Shown: one piece after another, positions 11,518 to 26,500 of the stretch
How positions within the stretch are numbered: the stretch's first letter is position 1
How the letters are laid out: every line of letters begins with the position of its first letter
From: Mesostigma viride
Taxonomy: Eukaryota > Streptophyta > Mesostigmatophyceae > Mesostigmatales > Mesostigmataceae
DNA length: 64,000 bases
Assembly (NCBI GenBank): GCA_009746045.1
Contig: RPFO01000164.1
Span: 1,826,399-1,890,398, forward strand
Reading direction: 5' to 3'
Translations under genes and position numbers: made by a program
Notes under the pieces: model-generated
The model's input: the letters and a program-made list of their open reading frames with translations, nothing else
What the model was told of the DNA's origin: nothing
Databases searched by the model: none

Positions 11518-14500
11518 ATGCAGCGCGACTCGGTAAACAGGGCAATTTTTCTCCGCCTTCAACCCGTGTGCACGTCGATTTTGGACCAAAGCGGCGATAG
11601 GAAGTCTCAATACCACTCAATCACCGCGCTCCAGGCCCTTCTGAAGGAGTCGACGGCAGAGGAGCTCTATCCTTTTTTTGAGTAAGTAAGAGAGTCTTTG
11701 GCTCCCCATGGTACTCAACATGTCACTTGAGGAGAGGCATATTGCCGCTTGATCTTGCACCCAACTTGTTGGGTACTCAATTGGCCCGTTATCGCACCGC
11801 TGGTAGGTCAATAGTCGCTTGTTTGTCGGTAGTTGCTGGTGGGGCTCGTGGTACTTATCACCCGTTTTCTTTAGCACCGTCGTGCACGTAGTTGGTCATT
11901 CTGGCCCCATGTGTTCGTGCGGACACAGTCGTGCGTCCGGGCACTTGCTTGGAGCTAGGATGTGCGTGACTTCCTGAAAAACTCCAGAATCCCACAGTTA
12001 GGCTGGTACACCACATGAACATATCTGCTTACATGCAGACATGGAAGGCCTGTTCAAGGTGTCGGCAATCAATAGAGGTGTCGCCAATTCATGCATTTCC
12101 CCCCTGCACGTTGCCTTATCCCCATCATGGTCGTGGGTGGGTACCAGCTATGTAAACTTCCCTCTCAGCCTGCTGCTGGACAATGCCATCAAGTCCAACC
12201 TAAAGCCTGTCACGGGACCAGGTGGCCGTAACGGCAGCGTTGGCAGCGGCAGCGGTGGGCGCCCCTCTGCAGCTGCCGAGGATGGCGTGGTGGGCGACCG
12301 GGCCGCGGAGGCCCTCCTGCGTTGCTACGAGGCGTTGCTGGCCAAGCGACCGTGTGAGACGGCAGAGGAGGTAAGGTGTGCGCCAGCCTGGCATCATCCT
12401 ACGCTAGGCTTCGCGGGGGCAGCCCCTTGACCCCTTGGGTAACCACTCGGCACTCATCACCACATACGGTGATGGCATGCGTGTGTTGCAGGGATGTCGT
12501 CGCTCGTCGTGCATGCCAGCTGCCTGGGCGTCATATGCTTTCGTCGTACCAGCCTTTGCAAACGCGCCCACCTCGTTTACAGCCTCTTGTACCTTCATCT
12601 TTCTCGTATTCGACCACCTTGTACCTAGGTCAACTAATTGTCTCGATATATACCTTCATCTCACATTTTCATTATGTACCTTGATTTATCCCTTGATTTT
12701 TTGCCTTACCTTTTACCTTCATGTCATTCCTTCCCAGTACACCTTTATACCGTACCTTTATTATTACTCTCACTTGGACGGTGACCTGACATCTATATTA
12801 GTTTCCTTTTGCCTTAGCGTTATGCCTTGTGTTTGCCGCCACCGCGCATATGCCTTATGCCCGCCCCCCCCCCCGCCGTCCACCCTCCCCTCCCTGGGTG
12901 CCAGCTGGCATCCATGCTGTCCCGTTTCTCGGGTCTGCTGGCGCTGCCCCGCGCGTGCTTTGCAGAGGAGGTCCGCACGTCCTGCCTGCGCTGCGTGATG
13001 GTGGCGCTAAAGGGCATGGGCCGCGCGTCGGCCAGCATAAGCCAGACGAATGGCCCAGGACAGAATGGCCTGGTGGCGGGGCATGGGGCAGGGGCAGCAG
13101 AAGGGGAAGGCACGTTTTCCAGCTCGAGGACTGTCCTCGGATTGTCACCGCTGCAATGGCTGCGCAGCGAGGCAGCAGCACCCCTGCTGGGTCACCTGCT
13201 GTCGCTGTGCATTCAGGTGAGGGGGAGGCGGGGGGCGGAAATAATGGAGGAAATGGCGTGAGGGGGGGCGGGTGTCTGGGGGCAGGGGCGTATGGGGGGG
13301 CAGGCGCCTGGAGGAAGCGGCATGAGGGGCAACTGGCGTGAGGGGGGGAGTCCCCTGGGCTGCCGGTTGGTCGTAGCAGCTTGCGGGTTTGGTGGTCGCG
13401 ATTGACGCCCTAGAAAATTTTAGGTAAGGGGTGCCAAGGGATCTCATGGTGTGGATGGCGGCACAAAAATGGAGACTTATAATGGGGCTAGTGCTGCCGT
13501 GTTTTCTGCTATGGCTTAGAGAAAGGACTGTAATGGCCTAGGGCGAGTTTCTAAATTGGCCTTGCAGGTTTTAGTAGTTAAGTAATTACCCCTCTTTTCC
13601 CTCTTTGTGCATGTCCAGGCACGTGTCATGTCCGTGTATGTTCCTGTTTCCATGTCCTATCCCTGCTAACTGCTTGCATCCCGCTGTGTCCTTCTCTTTC
13701 TGCCAATTTTATTGTCAGACTTGTTGACGTGCCCATGTGTTTAATCAATTAACCAACCGACCGTCAAGTCTCATGCCGGCTCCCATGGTGTGCCGGCTCT
13801 GGTTGTGTGCATCAGCTGGCTGAGGCGGAGGTGAAGGAGGGGGCTACTGGCAGCCGACAACTGCGCACGCTGGCACTGAAGACGTTGCGCCAGCTCATCG
13901 CGCAGGTGAGCCAGATGGAATGCGGTTGTTTAGTCAATCAGTCAGTTAGTTAGTGTGTCAGTGCGTCCGTTCGTTGGTCGGACGGTCAGTTGGTCGGTTG
14001 GTCGGTCAGTCGGTCGGTTGGTCGGTCGGTCGGTCGGTCGGTCGGTCGGTCGGTCGGTCGGTCGGTCGGATGGTCGGTCGGTCCGTTGTTCGGTCGTTCG
14101 GTCGGTCGGTCGGTCGGATGGTCGGTCGGTCGGGCGGGCGGGCGGGCGGGCGGGCAGGCGGGCGGGCGGGCGGGCGGGCGGGCGGCGGGCGGGCGGGCGG
14201 GCGGGCGGGCAGGCGAGCGGGCGGGCGGGCGGGCGGGCGGGCGGGCAGGCGGGCGGGCGGGCGGGCGGGCAGGCGGGCAGGTTCTGTGCATGCCGGTCAT
14301 GCCACATGGTTTTCAGGACCCTGATACTAGGCCACAAAGTCAGAGTCCCTTCCCTTCTTTCTCAAGACTTGTGTGGCGTAGCACGGGTGGTGCAGTGCAT
14401 GATCAAAGGAACGGTGCAGTGCATGATCAAAGGAACGGTGCACGTGCTGCCACTCGGCACAACTTGTGCTCCAGAGGTCCAGCATGCCATGTCCATTGTC

Positions 14501-17500
14501 ATGTCCAGCGTGCCATGTCCAGTGTCATGTCCATTGTCATGTCCAGCGTGCCAGGTCCAGTGTCATGTCCAGTGTCATGCCCTGCGTGCCATGTCCAGTG
14601 TCATGTCCAGTGTGATGTCCAGCGTGCCATGTCCAGTGTGCCATGTCCTGCGGGCCATGTCCAGCGGGCCATGTCTAGCGGGCCATGTCTAGTGTGCCAT
14701 GTCCAGCGTGCCATGTCCAGCGGGCCATGTCCAGCGTGCCATGTCCAGTGTCATGTCCATTGTCATGTCCAGCGTGCCATGTCCAGTGTCATGTCCAGTG
14801 TCATGTCCAGCGTGCCATGTCCAGCGGGCCATGTCCAGCGGGCCATGTCCAGCGTGCCATGTCCAGCTTGGCATGTACATGGCAGAATACCTGTATCACA
14901 CCCCCGCGACCGTCTTGGCGGCTGCCTCACATGCCCCCTGCTTGCCATGCCATACCATAATGCTTTCATAATGCCGCCATAATGTAGCCATTGCCCTCCC
15001 ATAATGCTGCCAGAATGTTGTCATCATGTTACGATAATCTTGCCATCATGCTGCCATGCCGTATTGTTGCTAGTTCCTCACCGTATGGCTTCCTTGCCGG
15101 CCATGGCCACCACTCGGCTTTCCTCCCTGCTCAACACTCCCCTAACTCCCCTAACGTTCCCACCTCGGTTGCCTTATGGCATCGGTGGACGTGTTCTATT
15201 TCATTCCACCCGTCCAAACCGGTCAAACGTTGCTGCATGGAATCTCACCCCTGGCCTGCCCGCACCCACACGCCCCGTGCGCGTTCTTGCCCTCATCTGC
15301 TTTGCCTATCACCCCACCCCCTTGCTGGCCACTCCTGACAGGTGAAGACCCAGGAGTCCCTGGCGTTCTTCCTCCCAGGCGTGGTCAGCGGCCTCTCCCG
15401 TGCCATCGCCCAGTCGGCGCCGCCTTCCAACCGCATCACCGCCCTGCGGGGCGCCGTCGCTGCATCTGCCACGGCCTTGCCCGGATCAGGGGTGCCGGGG
15501 GAGGGGGGCACCACGGTCCCCCAGCAGGGCGCAGCGGCAGGGGGGGCGGGCGCGTCCGAGGCCGTGCTGGCGTTGCAGGACATGCTGGTGTGTGTGCTGG
15601 GGGACGCCAGCTGTCAGCACGTGGCGGCGCAGGGTGCAGCATTGGGGGATGGCAAGTGGGTAGCGGGCGGTGGTGCTGCCAGCCGAACCATGTCCAGCCC
15701 CCTTACTGCCACGGATGCGATGAGGCAGCTGCAAGCATTAGCTACGGGGTCAGTGGCGGGGAAATCCCTCACAGGGAGCAGCGAGACTGCGGATGCCAGG
15801 GATGCTGCTGCGGCGGCAGGGGACAATGCTGGCATCGGCACCCCTGCGGCCAGAAGCCATCTCATGGTTCAACCGTCGGCGCCGGAGGCCCAGGGTGGAG
15901 TACCCAAGAAGGCAGGGACAGGCACTGGGCCGGGCGCGGGTGTGTCCTCACGGTTGCGTGTGCAAGTTGACAGTGCCTGGGTATCCGAGACGGCGGAGCG
16001 GCTGCAGCGGCTGCTGGTCATGGCTCTCCCGCCGGTGAGTTCTGCCGGGGCCGCAGAATCTTAGTGCAATTTAGTGCTGGCATGTCTATCAAGCTATTGT
16101 CAAGGTTCCATAATGCGTGCCGCCTGCCCACTAGCACACCCGCAGGCCGGCGTGCCTGCTCGCACGCGAACTTGCATGGCTGTTTCTTTTTCTTTTGGGG
16201 CTGTCATCATGCACTTTTGCCAGCAGTTCCGCTCGCTACTCCTGTCATCTGGATTCGCCATGTAAATTGTTTCCTGCCCACAGGACTATCATAGGGGCTC
16301 TCATAGAGAGCTTCCAAAACATTCAAACAGGCACTCGGGTCATTACCCGTGCTCACCAGGCACAGCGCCAGCTGCTCAGCAACCCTCTGCGTTTTGTGCT
16401 CCGTTGCTTGGCCTCTGTGTCTTTGCCATGCGCTCTACTACAACGTGTGTTCCTATACTAAACCGTGTGTTCCTATTCTCAACCGTGTGTTCCTATACTC
16501 AACCGTGTGTTCCTATACTAAACCGTGTGTTCCTATACTTAACCGCGTGTTCCTTTTTGCCCCCAGCTCTGCTTGCACCCGCGGCCATCCGTGAGGGCCG
16601 CCCTGGGCCGTGCGGCGGTGACACTCCTCCGCGACTGCAGACACACGCTAGGCTCCTTGACAGACGTGCTGCTGGTAAGCTTTTTACAACCTCCTGCGTC
16701 TCCTCATGCTTCCTCCCAGTTGTAATACCACCTTCCATTCCCTCTTGCTTTTCACCTTCCATGCCCTTCCTCGCGTCCCCTCGTCCTTTCCCTTGCGCTT
16801 GCTTTAAGAATGCCTCCGATGCTCTCCTCAAACCTAGGTTTCCCCTGCGCTTAGCGGTCGGTGGAGCCACCCGTGTTGCTTGTCTGTCCTGGTCTGTGTG
16901 CCTATTCGTTGGCCCATCCGTCCATCTTCCTCCCCCTCCAACCCCACACCCCGCCTTGACACCTCACCACGACACCCCACCTCGGCACCTCACCTCGACC
17001 CATTTGCCCTCCCTCTCTCCCTGTCTCCCCACCATTCCCCTCTTGTTTCTTGCCTTCTGCCGGTTCATGCGCGTGCGTGTCTGTGTGTCTCTGTGTGGGT
17101 GCGAGCGCATGCGCCTTGCGGTTATTACTGTCGTGTGGCTAAGCTGGTGCGTTCCCACATGTAGTAGCACGTAATAGCTGTACTATGGACAATGGTCGCT
17201 CTTGGTTCTGTCCTTTAGACCGCCTCGTGTTGGTTGTGTGGAATCTCTTTGAAAGTTGTTAGAATACTGCATGCAAGGCGTCCAGAGCATGGAATGCCTC
17301 TGTCCCTTTGCAGTCATGTTGACATGATGCCTTGGGGCGATACTCTGGAGCCTTTACCCGCTCTTCTCTGGATATCTTTTGTGAGCGGCAAGGCATCAGG
17401 TAAATTTTTAGTTGGTGTCTCAACTTGATGGAAACCTAACCTAACCTAACCTAACCTAAATTCACCAACTTGATGGAAACCTAACCTAAATTCACCAACT

Positions 17501-20500
17501 TGATGGAAACCTAACCTAAATTCACCAACTTGATGGAGACCTGACCTACATTCACCAACTTGATGGAAACCTAACCTAATTTCACCAACTTGATGGAAAC
17601 CTAACCTAAATTCACCAACTTGATGGAAACCTAACCTAAATTCACCAACTTGATGGAAACCTGACCTAAATTCACCAACTTGATGGAAACCTGACCTAAA
17701 TTCACCAACTTGATGGAAACCTAACCTAAATTCACCAACTTGATGGAAACCTAACCTAAATTCACCAACTTGATGGAAACCTAACCTAAATTCACCAACT
17801 TGATGGAAACCTAACCTAAATTCACCAACTTGATGGAAACCTGACCTACATTCACCAACTTGATGGAAACCTAACCTAAATTCACCAACTTGATGGAGAC
17901 CTAACCTAAATTCACCAACTTGATGGAAACCTGACCTGAATTCACCAACTTGATGGAAACCTGACCTAAATTCACCAACTTGATGGAAACCTGACCTAAA
18001 TTCACCAACCTGATGGAAACCTAACCTAAATTTACCTTGCCCATCGGGATCAATCCACCACGTCGCCCTGTTGCCGGATGCCAGGATTGCGTGCTGGTGC
18101 TGGCATATGATGACTGGCCCCAGGTGGCGGGCCCCTGTCGGGCGGCGCTCATCACCGCTCGGCTGGTGGAGCGAGACGACGCGCCCACCCCCTGTTGCCA
18201 GCCTCCCCTGCATGCGCCGCCAGGTGTCCCCATGGATAGGGCGCGGGGGGAGATGGGCGGCGCTGGCCTGCCCTCCTCGTGGGAGGATGCGCCTGAGGCG
18301 AGCATTCGCCCACCGCGGGCGCTGGTGGTCGAAAAGGCCACCGTTGCAGGAACCTTGACGCGGTAAGCGCCCTGAAGGGGTCATGCACCTGTTGAGATGG
18401 TGCGTCGTGATGAGTTGTTTTGCCCTGCCATGCTGCGGATGTGGTAATGGTTACATCGAGCCGTAGAAGGGGACTCATGTTCCATCGCCAATGGTAAGTG
18501 GAAGGCGCTTACTTGGTCTGCCTCCGAAGCTCTCAAGGAGCCGTTTCCTCGGCTTCCGAAGCTCGAAGGAGTGATCTCGAAGGAGTGACTGGGTATCATT
18601 ATGGATTCGGTCGTCATGCGGATCAGGCGTCGCATGCGGGACCAAGCGGGTGGCTGACAAAGGGTCGGGTATCGCTGAGATAGGGACGCCTGCCTCTTGC
18701 GGCAGGGTGGCTTGTCGAGCACGGCCAAATTACTTGCCTGTCAAGTGTCAAGCCGTGATGCTGGCAACATAGCCTATATAGTGCTACATGGCGTAAGCCG
18801 TTCGTGGTTCCCTCACAAGGTGCATCGAGCTGTTACCATGTTTGTCCGCCGTTGCAATCCGCGGCATTCACCCGCCGCTGACATCTGTCACTCGACTCTG
18901 CCCCATGTATCTGTCTCCTCGCTAATCCTGGCGATGTAACTGGTGCCCTCACAGCTGACACACGTCCCAGTCCCATTGCACGTCGGGCACTTGGGCTGCC
19001 GGCACACCCACAACAAACGTCATCTCAGCGATTGAAGTTATCGACAAATGTACTTTCAGCGATGCCGCATGACAGTACCCAGTGACCAGAGAGAACTTGC
19101 GGGTTATGCAAGCTGATATCATACAACATAATATTTGACACGCTCCCCATCACAGGGATGCAATAGTTCAACGCAGTTTTGATTGGGATTCTATTAGAAT
19201 TCGTTTGAATCGGTTCTCATTCAACTGCATCCCTGTGATGGGAAGCGTGCCAAATATTCTCTTGTATGATGTCAGCTTTAAAAAAAAATACACGTCGTGT
19301 GATGTAAGCGTGCCAACATGACCTCACAGCACAGGTCGAGCCAGAGGCAAGAACTTGACTGATTCGATGGCACTATGAAAGGCAGAGACGGATTCAGTAG
19401 CTACTGCCCCATTGGTCCAGGTGGGTGGCTTAACCTGTTCTCGAGTGGCGTTTACCGCTTATAATGTACTTCTAAATGTTCCTGTCTTCCGTTTGCGAGG
19501 GCTCTTCCTGTGATGCCCCTGTGATGCCGATCTGTCTTCCGCTGTTAATGACCCACGTTGGATCTGTTTGCCTGCACCATCCATGCGCTCCATGCACTCC
19601 CACCCACCCAGGTTGATCAACGGGCTTGCTCGCGCGGTGCGGTCGCCCACCGAGGACGTCGCGGTGGCACACCTGCGGCGCCTGACCGCCGCCATGTGCC
19701 TCGCAGGGCCGCAATTCTTCTGCCGCGAAGTGTTGCTGCCCCCTGTACGTGCTGGCCATGATTCGCGTGTTGCGCTGTCATCTGCCACCTCTGCCGTGGC
19801 GCTGCTAGCTGTCATGCCTTGTACCTTGTGACAAGCGCGCTTCTTCAAGCAAGTTTTCGAAAGTCTTTTTTTTTTCATTCTTTGGCGCTAGGGTAGTTTT
19901 AGTGGGGTCAGGCCATTTGCCACTTACTTTAGAGGCAACAGCAATAGGTCGACAACGGAGTGCAATTTGTAAGGGTTGATCGGCCTAACCTGTATGGCAA
20001 GAGTTTGGTTGTGGCTGCGTGTCCAGTTGACAAGTGTATGACAAGTATATGACAATGTGGCCTACATCCGTTGCGTGTACCGTGTAAGGTAATATGGCCG
20101 GTAACATGTAACGTATAATGGCATATACAGCAGATATAGCAGATATAGCAGATATAGCAGATATAGCAGATATAGCAGATATAGCAGATATAACAGATAT
20201 AGCAGATATAGCAGATATAGCAGATATAGCAGATATAGCAGATATAGCAGATATCGTATACATGGCGTGTGTTATCTTCTTGCCATTCTAACTCTCGTAA
20301 CTGTACCACAGGGCAGTCAGGTACAAACATGCAGCCCCTACTTTGGTGGTCCATCCTGGATTTTGTTTTTGGCCTTGAATCCTATACTTGTGGCTTATTC
20401 CTTGCACTTGGCCAGCATTTCTCTCCCTTCTGCGTGTGCTTATACTTCGGTGTTGCTTCGGTGGCTCTTACACAGATGCATGTCATTCCTTGCGTCCTTG

Positions 20501-23500
20501 TCCCTTCTGCTAATCGGCCACATTCTCCTCTGAAATCACATCCACCCACATCTCTCCCTGCATGCTGCCCTCATCCCAGGCATCACGTGCCAAGTTCGTC
20601 TCCGCCCTCCTGCAGTCCCTGGCCACCTCCCCCGAGAGCCAGGACTTCGTTCTGGCATCCCACGCCGCCTACACCAGCTCCTTCTCCGGCGCTGATGCCG
20701 CCGGCGTAGCTGCTGGCTCCCGCCACATCACTGCCAGTAAGCCACCTGGCATGGCAGACAGCGCCAGCGGTCCTCTCGGGGACAATATCCGGAGCATTAC
20801 CGGCGCAAATCGGACTAGCACAGAAAAGCCGTCGTCTGTCCGGGCGCCAGGTGGCATGCCCCTGACTGCCAATGGGCTTGCAGCGAACAGCAGTCAAGGC
20901 GGGGCGCTAATATCGGTGGCAGCGCCCGAGGCGCCCGCAGGGCACGCACCTTCGGGGGAGCTGTCGGTTGGCTACTGCCTCCCGCGGATGCCCCCCTCGC
21001 TCCTGCACGTGCGGTCGCGTCGAGTGTACGATGCGCTCGCGGCCGTGTGCCGGCTGGCAGGGAGGCTGGCGCTGCTGGGTATGTCACAATGCATAGGCAG
21101 GTTTCATTTTTTTTTATGAGTGAGCACCCTTGCCACCGTGGGTTGACAGATTTGGAGGGTGGATGGATTCTGGGAAAAGGTCGTGTGATTGGATTGGTGG
21201 GGCCCTGGGGATGGGTGGGCGTTGTGAGGTCACCTTGCATGGTTGCTGTTGGACTTCGCGTCCCCTGCCTGAGCAAGGGTCGCTAGTGGTCCATGTTATG
21301 CATGGTAGTGCACGCGGGCAATGCACGTGGATGATGCGGGTAATCCACGCACTAAGGCTCAGGGTCTCTTCCCTCCCTCTCGGCAGCTCCCTGGGTGATG
21401 CGCGTCCTCCCCTGGCTGGTGATTATGCCTTCCATGCCGACACATCAGACCAGGTTTGACGCCAGTAGTGTGCGATGTCGCATCGTTTGGGATCTTTTGT
21501 TCACATTTGTTTTGGTTTGTGTTCCTAAGTTGGCTCTTGTCTTTGCACACTGAAAAGCTACCTAAAGCACTGCATCCACACAGATTTTCACCGGCGCTGA
21601 CATGGCCCCTGTCCGCTTGCATGTCGGACTTTACCCAAACGGCAGCTCAAGTGGCGGCAGAGGAGTCCCCAACAACGGGGAAGCATGCCCCCTACTTTGG
21701 CCCAGGAGCATCGCCAGCAACCAACAATCAAGGCGCTGGCCCTGGCCACGCGTGCCCCCGCGACAAGTTTCAACCGGAGAACTGCTACGACCCCGCGTCC
21801 ATGGCACTGGCCGGTCTAGTGGAGTATGTCCTGGGGGTGCTGCGCCGCGCCAGGCAGGCGGCGACCGGCGCCAGCGATGAGGCGGGCATGGATGATGACA
21901 TGCATGTTTCATCGCAACCTACTGCGCATTCACAGACGGGGAACGGCATCGTCAACTCCGCATCCACGCCAGGGCTGGGTGATGACCCGGAGGAAGCCTT
22001 TTTGTCTCGCCAAAGTGACGCCAGGGGGGATAAAAACAGCCCCCCAGCGGCGACATCCCCGTCGGTGCCAGTGACCTGCCCAGGCCCTCCCGGCCGCAGC
22101 GGCCCGGCTGTCCCAGTCGCAGCGGCGGCGGCAGCGGCGGCTCGCAAGCAGCGTCGGCAGGGCGTGCGCCACTCCGCGCGTGCGGCGGCAGCGCTGCTGA
22201 GCGAGGTGCTGTTCGGTGCGTCCCCTGGGTGGGACCCTGGGAGCAGCGTGTGGGCGGGGGAGGCCGGCGCGAGGGCGGGGGGCAAGCCGGGGGAGGGGCA
22301 GGATGGGCCTGGGGGGCCAGACGAGGGCGGGGTTGCCAGTAGAAAAAGCAAGGGGACGGTTTCAGCCAGTGTCGGCAGCAGCAGCAGCATGGAGACGGCA
22401 GCAAGCAGCAGCAACAAAGGACGAAACATAGCTGCCGGTGGCAAGCATGCTGGGGGCACTGGTGATGGCAGAGCCGTCGATGATGAGGGGGGTGAAACAA
22501 GGGGCGGGTCAAGGGACGAGGGCGATGTCGCGGCCGTTTCCCTATTCTCTGTACCGGAAGGCGTCGCGAGGGCAGCGCTGCTGCCTCACGTCACCAATGC
22601 GATGCGGGAATACCTGGCATCCGAGCTATGGGATCTGCCAGTGGACCTGGGCCAGCTGGCGGAGATCAAGGGGGGCAGCAGCAAGGGGGCCAGCAGCAAG
22701 GGGGCGTCCGCTGTGGCACGAGAGAAGGAAATGGCGGGGTTTGGGAGTCTGGTGGCGAGGGGTGGGGCGGATGAGCTGGACGTGACGGTGCGGGATCTGA
22801 ACGACAACGCCTTGCTGCTGCAGGTGGGTGTGCGGCATCAGTAGCGCCCAAGGGGTGACCGCATTTGGGCAAAGATCCCGCCGCTGTCTCTTCCCAGTTT
22901 CGTAGGCTCCCTTTGTTGATCAGGTCAGGTATGCCATCGTTGTATAGAGCAGGGTGAGGTTCCCTGGCACCGCATGTGCCACTGCAGTGGAATAAGGGGC
23001 TTTTCTCCACGGCACAGTCAGAGGCCACCTGCATTCTGCATATTGATGCTGCCGTAATCCAGTGTTCGATTTCTTAGTCCAAGCACGAACGTCGTTACAG
23101 GTGGCGATTAGTGTTGTCGAAACATCTGCATTGACTTCATGGATGTCGTTGGACTTGATGAATGTCTCTTGGTGAGTATGGCTCAAGAAGTACGCCAGAA
23201 GTACGTCCCATGCACGTGACATGATGTTTTGTTTTGTTTTTATTGCTCTGTGTGCGTGCAGACACTCCTGGAGGGCCTCGGGTGTCTCGCCAAGTCCCTG
23301 GGCAAGGGGTGCGCGGACGGCCGCGTCATGTCCATGATCCTCTACCCGGTAGGGTGCCGCAGGGTGTTGACACATGGTGCGCTGCGCTGGGACTTGTACT
23401 GTTGAAAGGGCCTTATCGTGGTGACGGTGTTTGTGACAATGGCGTGTGCAATTGGCTGTCAGCCTAGACGTAAGGATGGCGAGGTTGCATTAGTTGGTGC

Positions 23501-26500
23501 TTCATTTTGCTTTCTGTTTTCTTGTGCAAGCCCCTGCCAGATGGTGCCGCGTGGGCGCAGGCCAATTTCGCTGATGTCATAGCGACGTGGTCTTGGCTGG
23601 CGTTCCTAGAAGGGGACGCGTGCTAGGGGCATCTACAGAGGGTAAGCTGGCGTCTGCGGGCAGTGCGAAAAATGTTCCGTAATAAGAAGGTGAGAGCATC
23701 GTTCACATGGAATAAGCAGAGGCCATGCTTGTCCATTCCCGTCGGGCCCTTGAGGCTTTTGCCAACCCTGCACCTGAGGATGGTGCTCACATGACACAGT
23801 CTGCGTGTTATTACTATTAATTTATTAATTAATTATAATTCAATCTGCCAACCCTGCCTCCCGCTGGCTGCATCCCATGTGCACACGTGCATGGTGGCAG
23901 GTGCTAACCATTACGCCGGCTGTTTCGTGTACTTGTTGCAATCCATGCGCACTTTGTGTTCTTGTTTCATCCCATGGGCATTTCGTGTCCTTTTTGTATG
24001 CCATGCGTGTGGTGGCAGATGTTAGACAAGCTGGGCAGCGGCAGCGCGCTGGTCAGCGAGGCGGCTGCTGTGGCGCTGCGTGCCGTGTGCCAGCAGGCAG
24101 GGTACCCGACGGTGAGTCAGCGGGTGGGGGTTACTTGGGTGTCATGGGGTCGAGTTTGATGTTTGGGGTGGTGACTGTGTTGATGTGTGGGGCAGTTTCT
24201 GTGCGGATGCGGTTTAGCTAGGGTGCCTCTTATGAACCTTAAACATTATATGTAGTTTATAGATCTTAAATAAATATGTAGAGTACAGATCTTAAAGATG
24301 ATACCGGTAGTGTACAGTATCCATGGATGAGCGTGGAAGGACAGGTGGACGTTGCAGGGAGAAGATGAAGCTACTTGGAAGGCTATTATTCGTCGTGGTC
24401 TCATGGTTTGTGAAAGCAGATAACTGGGAGGGCGCTGTAGAAGGGCAGGTGGGGATGTGCTTATTGAGAATACTGCTACTTGCTTATTGACAATGCTGCT
24501 GTATGACTAGTGTGAATTTAGCGCCTTTTTTTGCGCTGCGCATGGTGCACAGTGCACACGCATAGCAGTGTTACAAGGCATTCGGCCTACCGTCCACCAC
24601 CCATGCATGCGGCAACTGTCTCATCAGTCACGCATGGGATTCAGGAGATGACACACTCACACATATTCAATGGTAGCATACAAGCGCGCTCTCATTCACG
24701 CGCAGCTCCTGTTTCCACCAAATAAACAACATCCTGGGCGCGTCAACCATGTGTGCGCTTTCGACAACGTGTGGGTGCACGGCATGTCGCAGGTGGGTGC
24801 GCTTGTGGTGGCCAACGCGGACTACGTGGTGGACTCACTCTGTCGCCAGATGCGGCACCTGGAGCTGTACCCGACCGCCCCCCAGGTGAGCCCTGGAGGC
24901 AACACGTCTGATGGCACCATGGTCACACATGGTGTGTTCGCCGCTTGATGGCGTGCTCCACGGGGAGTGCCAGAATTGGTAATCTGCACATGCTGCCAGG
25001 GCACCTGAGTGGTTGAGGAGCTGGCAGAGTACAAGATGGTTCCGAGGGCGGATAGTCAAACAGATCGATGAATAACTTTGCAATCTGTGCGTTTTCCTGG
25101 TTTCCTTCCAAGCCTCATATCTCCTCCTCATCTCCATTCACCTGCCCATCAGTTTCCTGGCACGTCGTCTCTGTGCCAGTTGCCCGTGTCGGCATCCGTC
25201 ATGCCCGCCGTCGAGATCCGCTCCTGTGCTCGTGGAACTGTTGAGCACGCAAGCATCAACATCGGTTCTAAGCAGTGGTATATGCGCAGCAGCGAATCAT
25301 CCAAATAGGTTTTAGGCAGTAGTATGTGCGCAGCTAATTAGCAAGCGTATTAACAAGTTTTGGCGATCATTCGCTGGGGTCATGCGCGGATGCCTGCATG
25401 GTGAGCGCGTGCATCCTCACTACCTAGGATCTGCGTGTGTACGTGTGTATGCGCGTAATCCGCCCAATTTCACCGATTAGGGTCTATCCCATGCCCCAGT
25501 TTGTGCCGTGTTTTCACCCACAATGCTGGCTATTCCGATGCCCACTGCCATGGCCATAGGGTTCTCGCCTCCTCGGTTTCTCGAGAGTGCTATAGGGACT
25601 CTTTTCCATGTGGGCACTGTCATCACAGCCTATTCATTTTGTTGCCTGGAACCACTACAGCTCACACCTAACCTTGGCTGGACGAGGCCACAGCGGTGAG
25701 GCTTTTCAGTCGTAGGTGCTGCCCTTGGATTCCTTCCTCTGTTGTAAGGCCGTGTTCTGCCACCGCCAGCATCCACCATATATTTATAACTGGATATGGT
25801 GTGGATATTGTTGACACGATCTTGTCCGCTTTGCGGATGCCGTCCACGTATCCACCATAAACAACCACGCGCCGGTTATACACCCTACTCCTGTCCCATG
25901 CCGCCCGCCACCGCCAGATCCTGGTCGCCGTCCTCCATCGAACGGGCACCGCGGCGGAGCTGCTGCCGCTGCTGAACGAGCCAGTGAGTCCTTTTTTTAG
26001 CCAGTTTCAGCAGTTTTTTCAAGTCAGGAGTTTGTCTCTAGTCCGGCGCTTATTTGTTTCAGCAACAACAGGTAAGGTTTGCGACTCAGTCAGCAATTGG
26101 GCTTCCTTGGCTTGCCTTTTGTGTCATTGCGTTGTCGCGATGCTATACGGGGTGCTGTGAATGAGGCAACCCCAGACTCTGTGTTACTGTACAAATTTCA
26201 GCTAGCTGAATGTCATGAGGAGGTTGCGAGCTGGATCCCTGAAAAGTTATCTGGCTTTCAGCACTCGGCACCATCTGGTTTGCTCTATTTCAAGCTTGGT
26301 TTTTTTGCGCATTGCCGAGGGGGGCTCCGGGAGGGAGGGGAAGAGCTTTTCTCCGCTCCGCTCCGCCCCGCCCCCGGCCCCCCCCCCTCCTCCCTCTTGT
26401 CCCAAATCTGGCCCTCTTGAAAATAAACGTGATGATTGGGGATTTCTTGCCACTACAGTTGCTGAAATCTCAGCCCGCCTCGCTGAGGGCCTTGTGTGCG

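Noticed and set aside
13942-14982. Long frames rich in Arg-Ser-Val-Gly or Pro-Ala-Arg
   Set aside because: Produced by the GGTC/GGGC tetramer array and the CATGTCCAG minisatellite inside a TTI1 intron.
17446-18384. 312-codon minus frame with FHQVGEFRLG repeats
   Set aside because: It is the 30-bp minisatellite (multiple of three), antisense to TTI1. The plus-strand exon 18085-18362 explains the rest.
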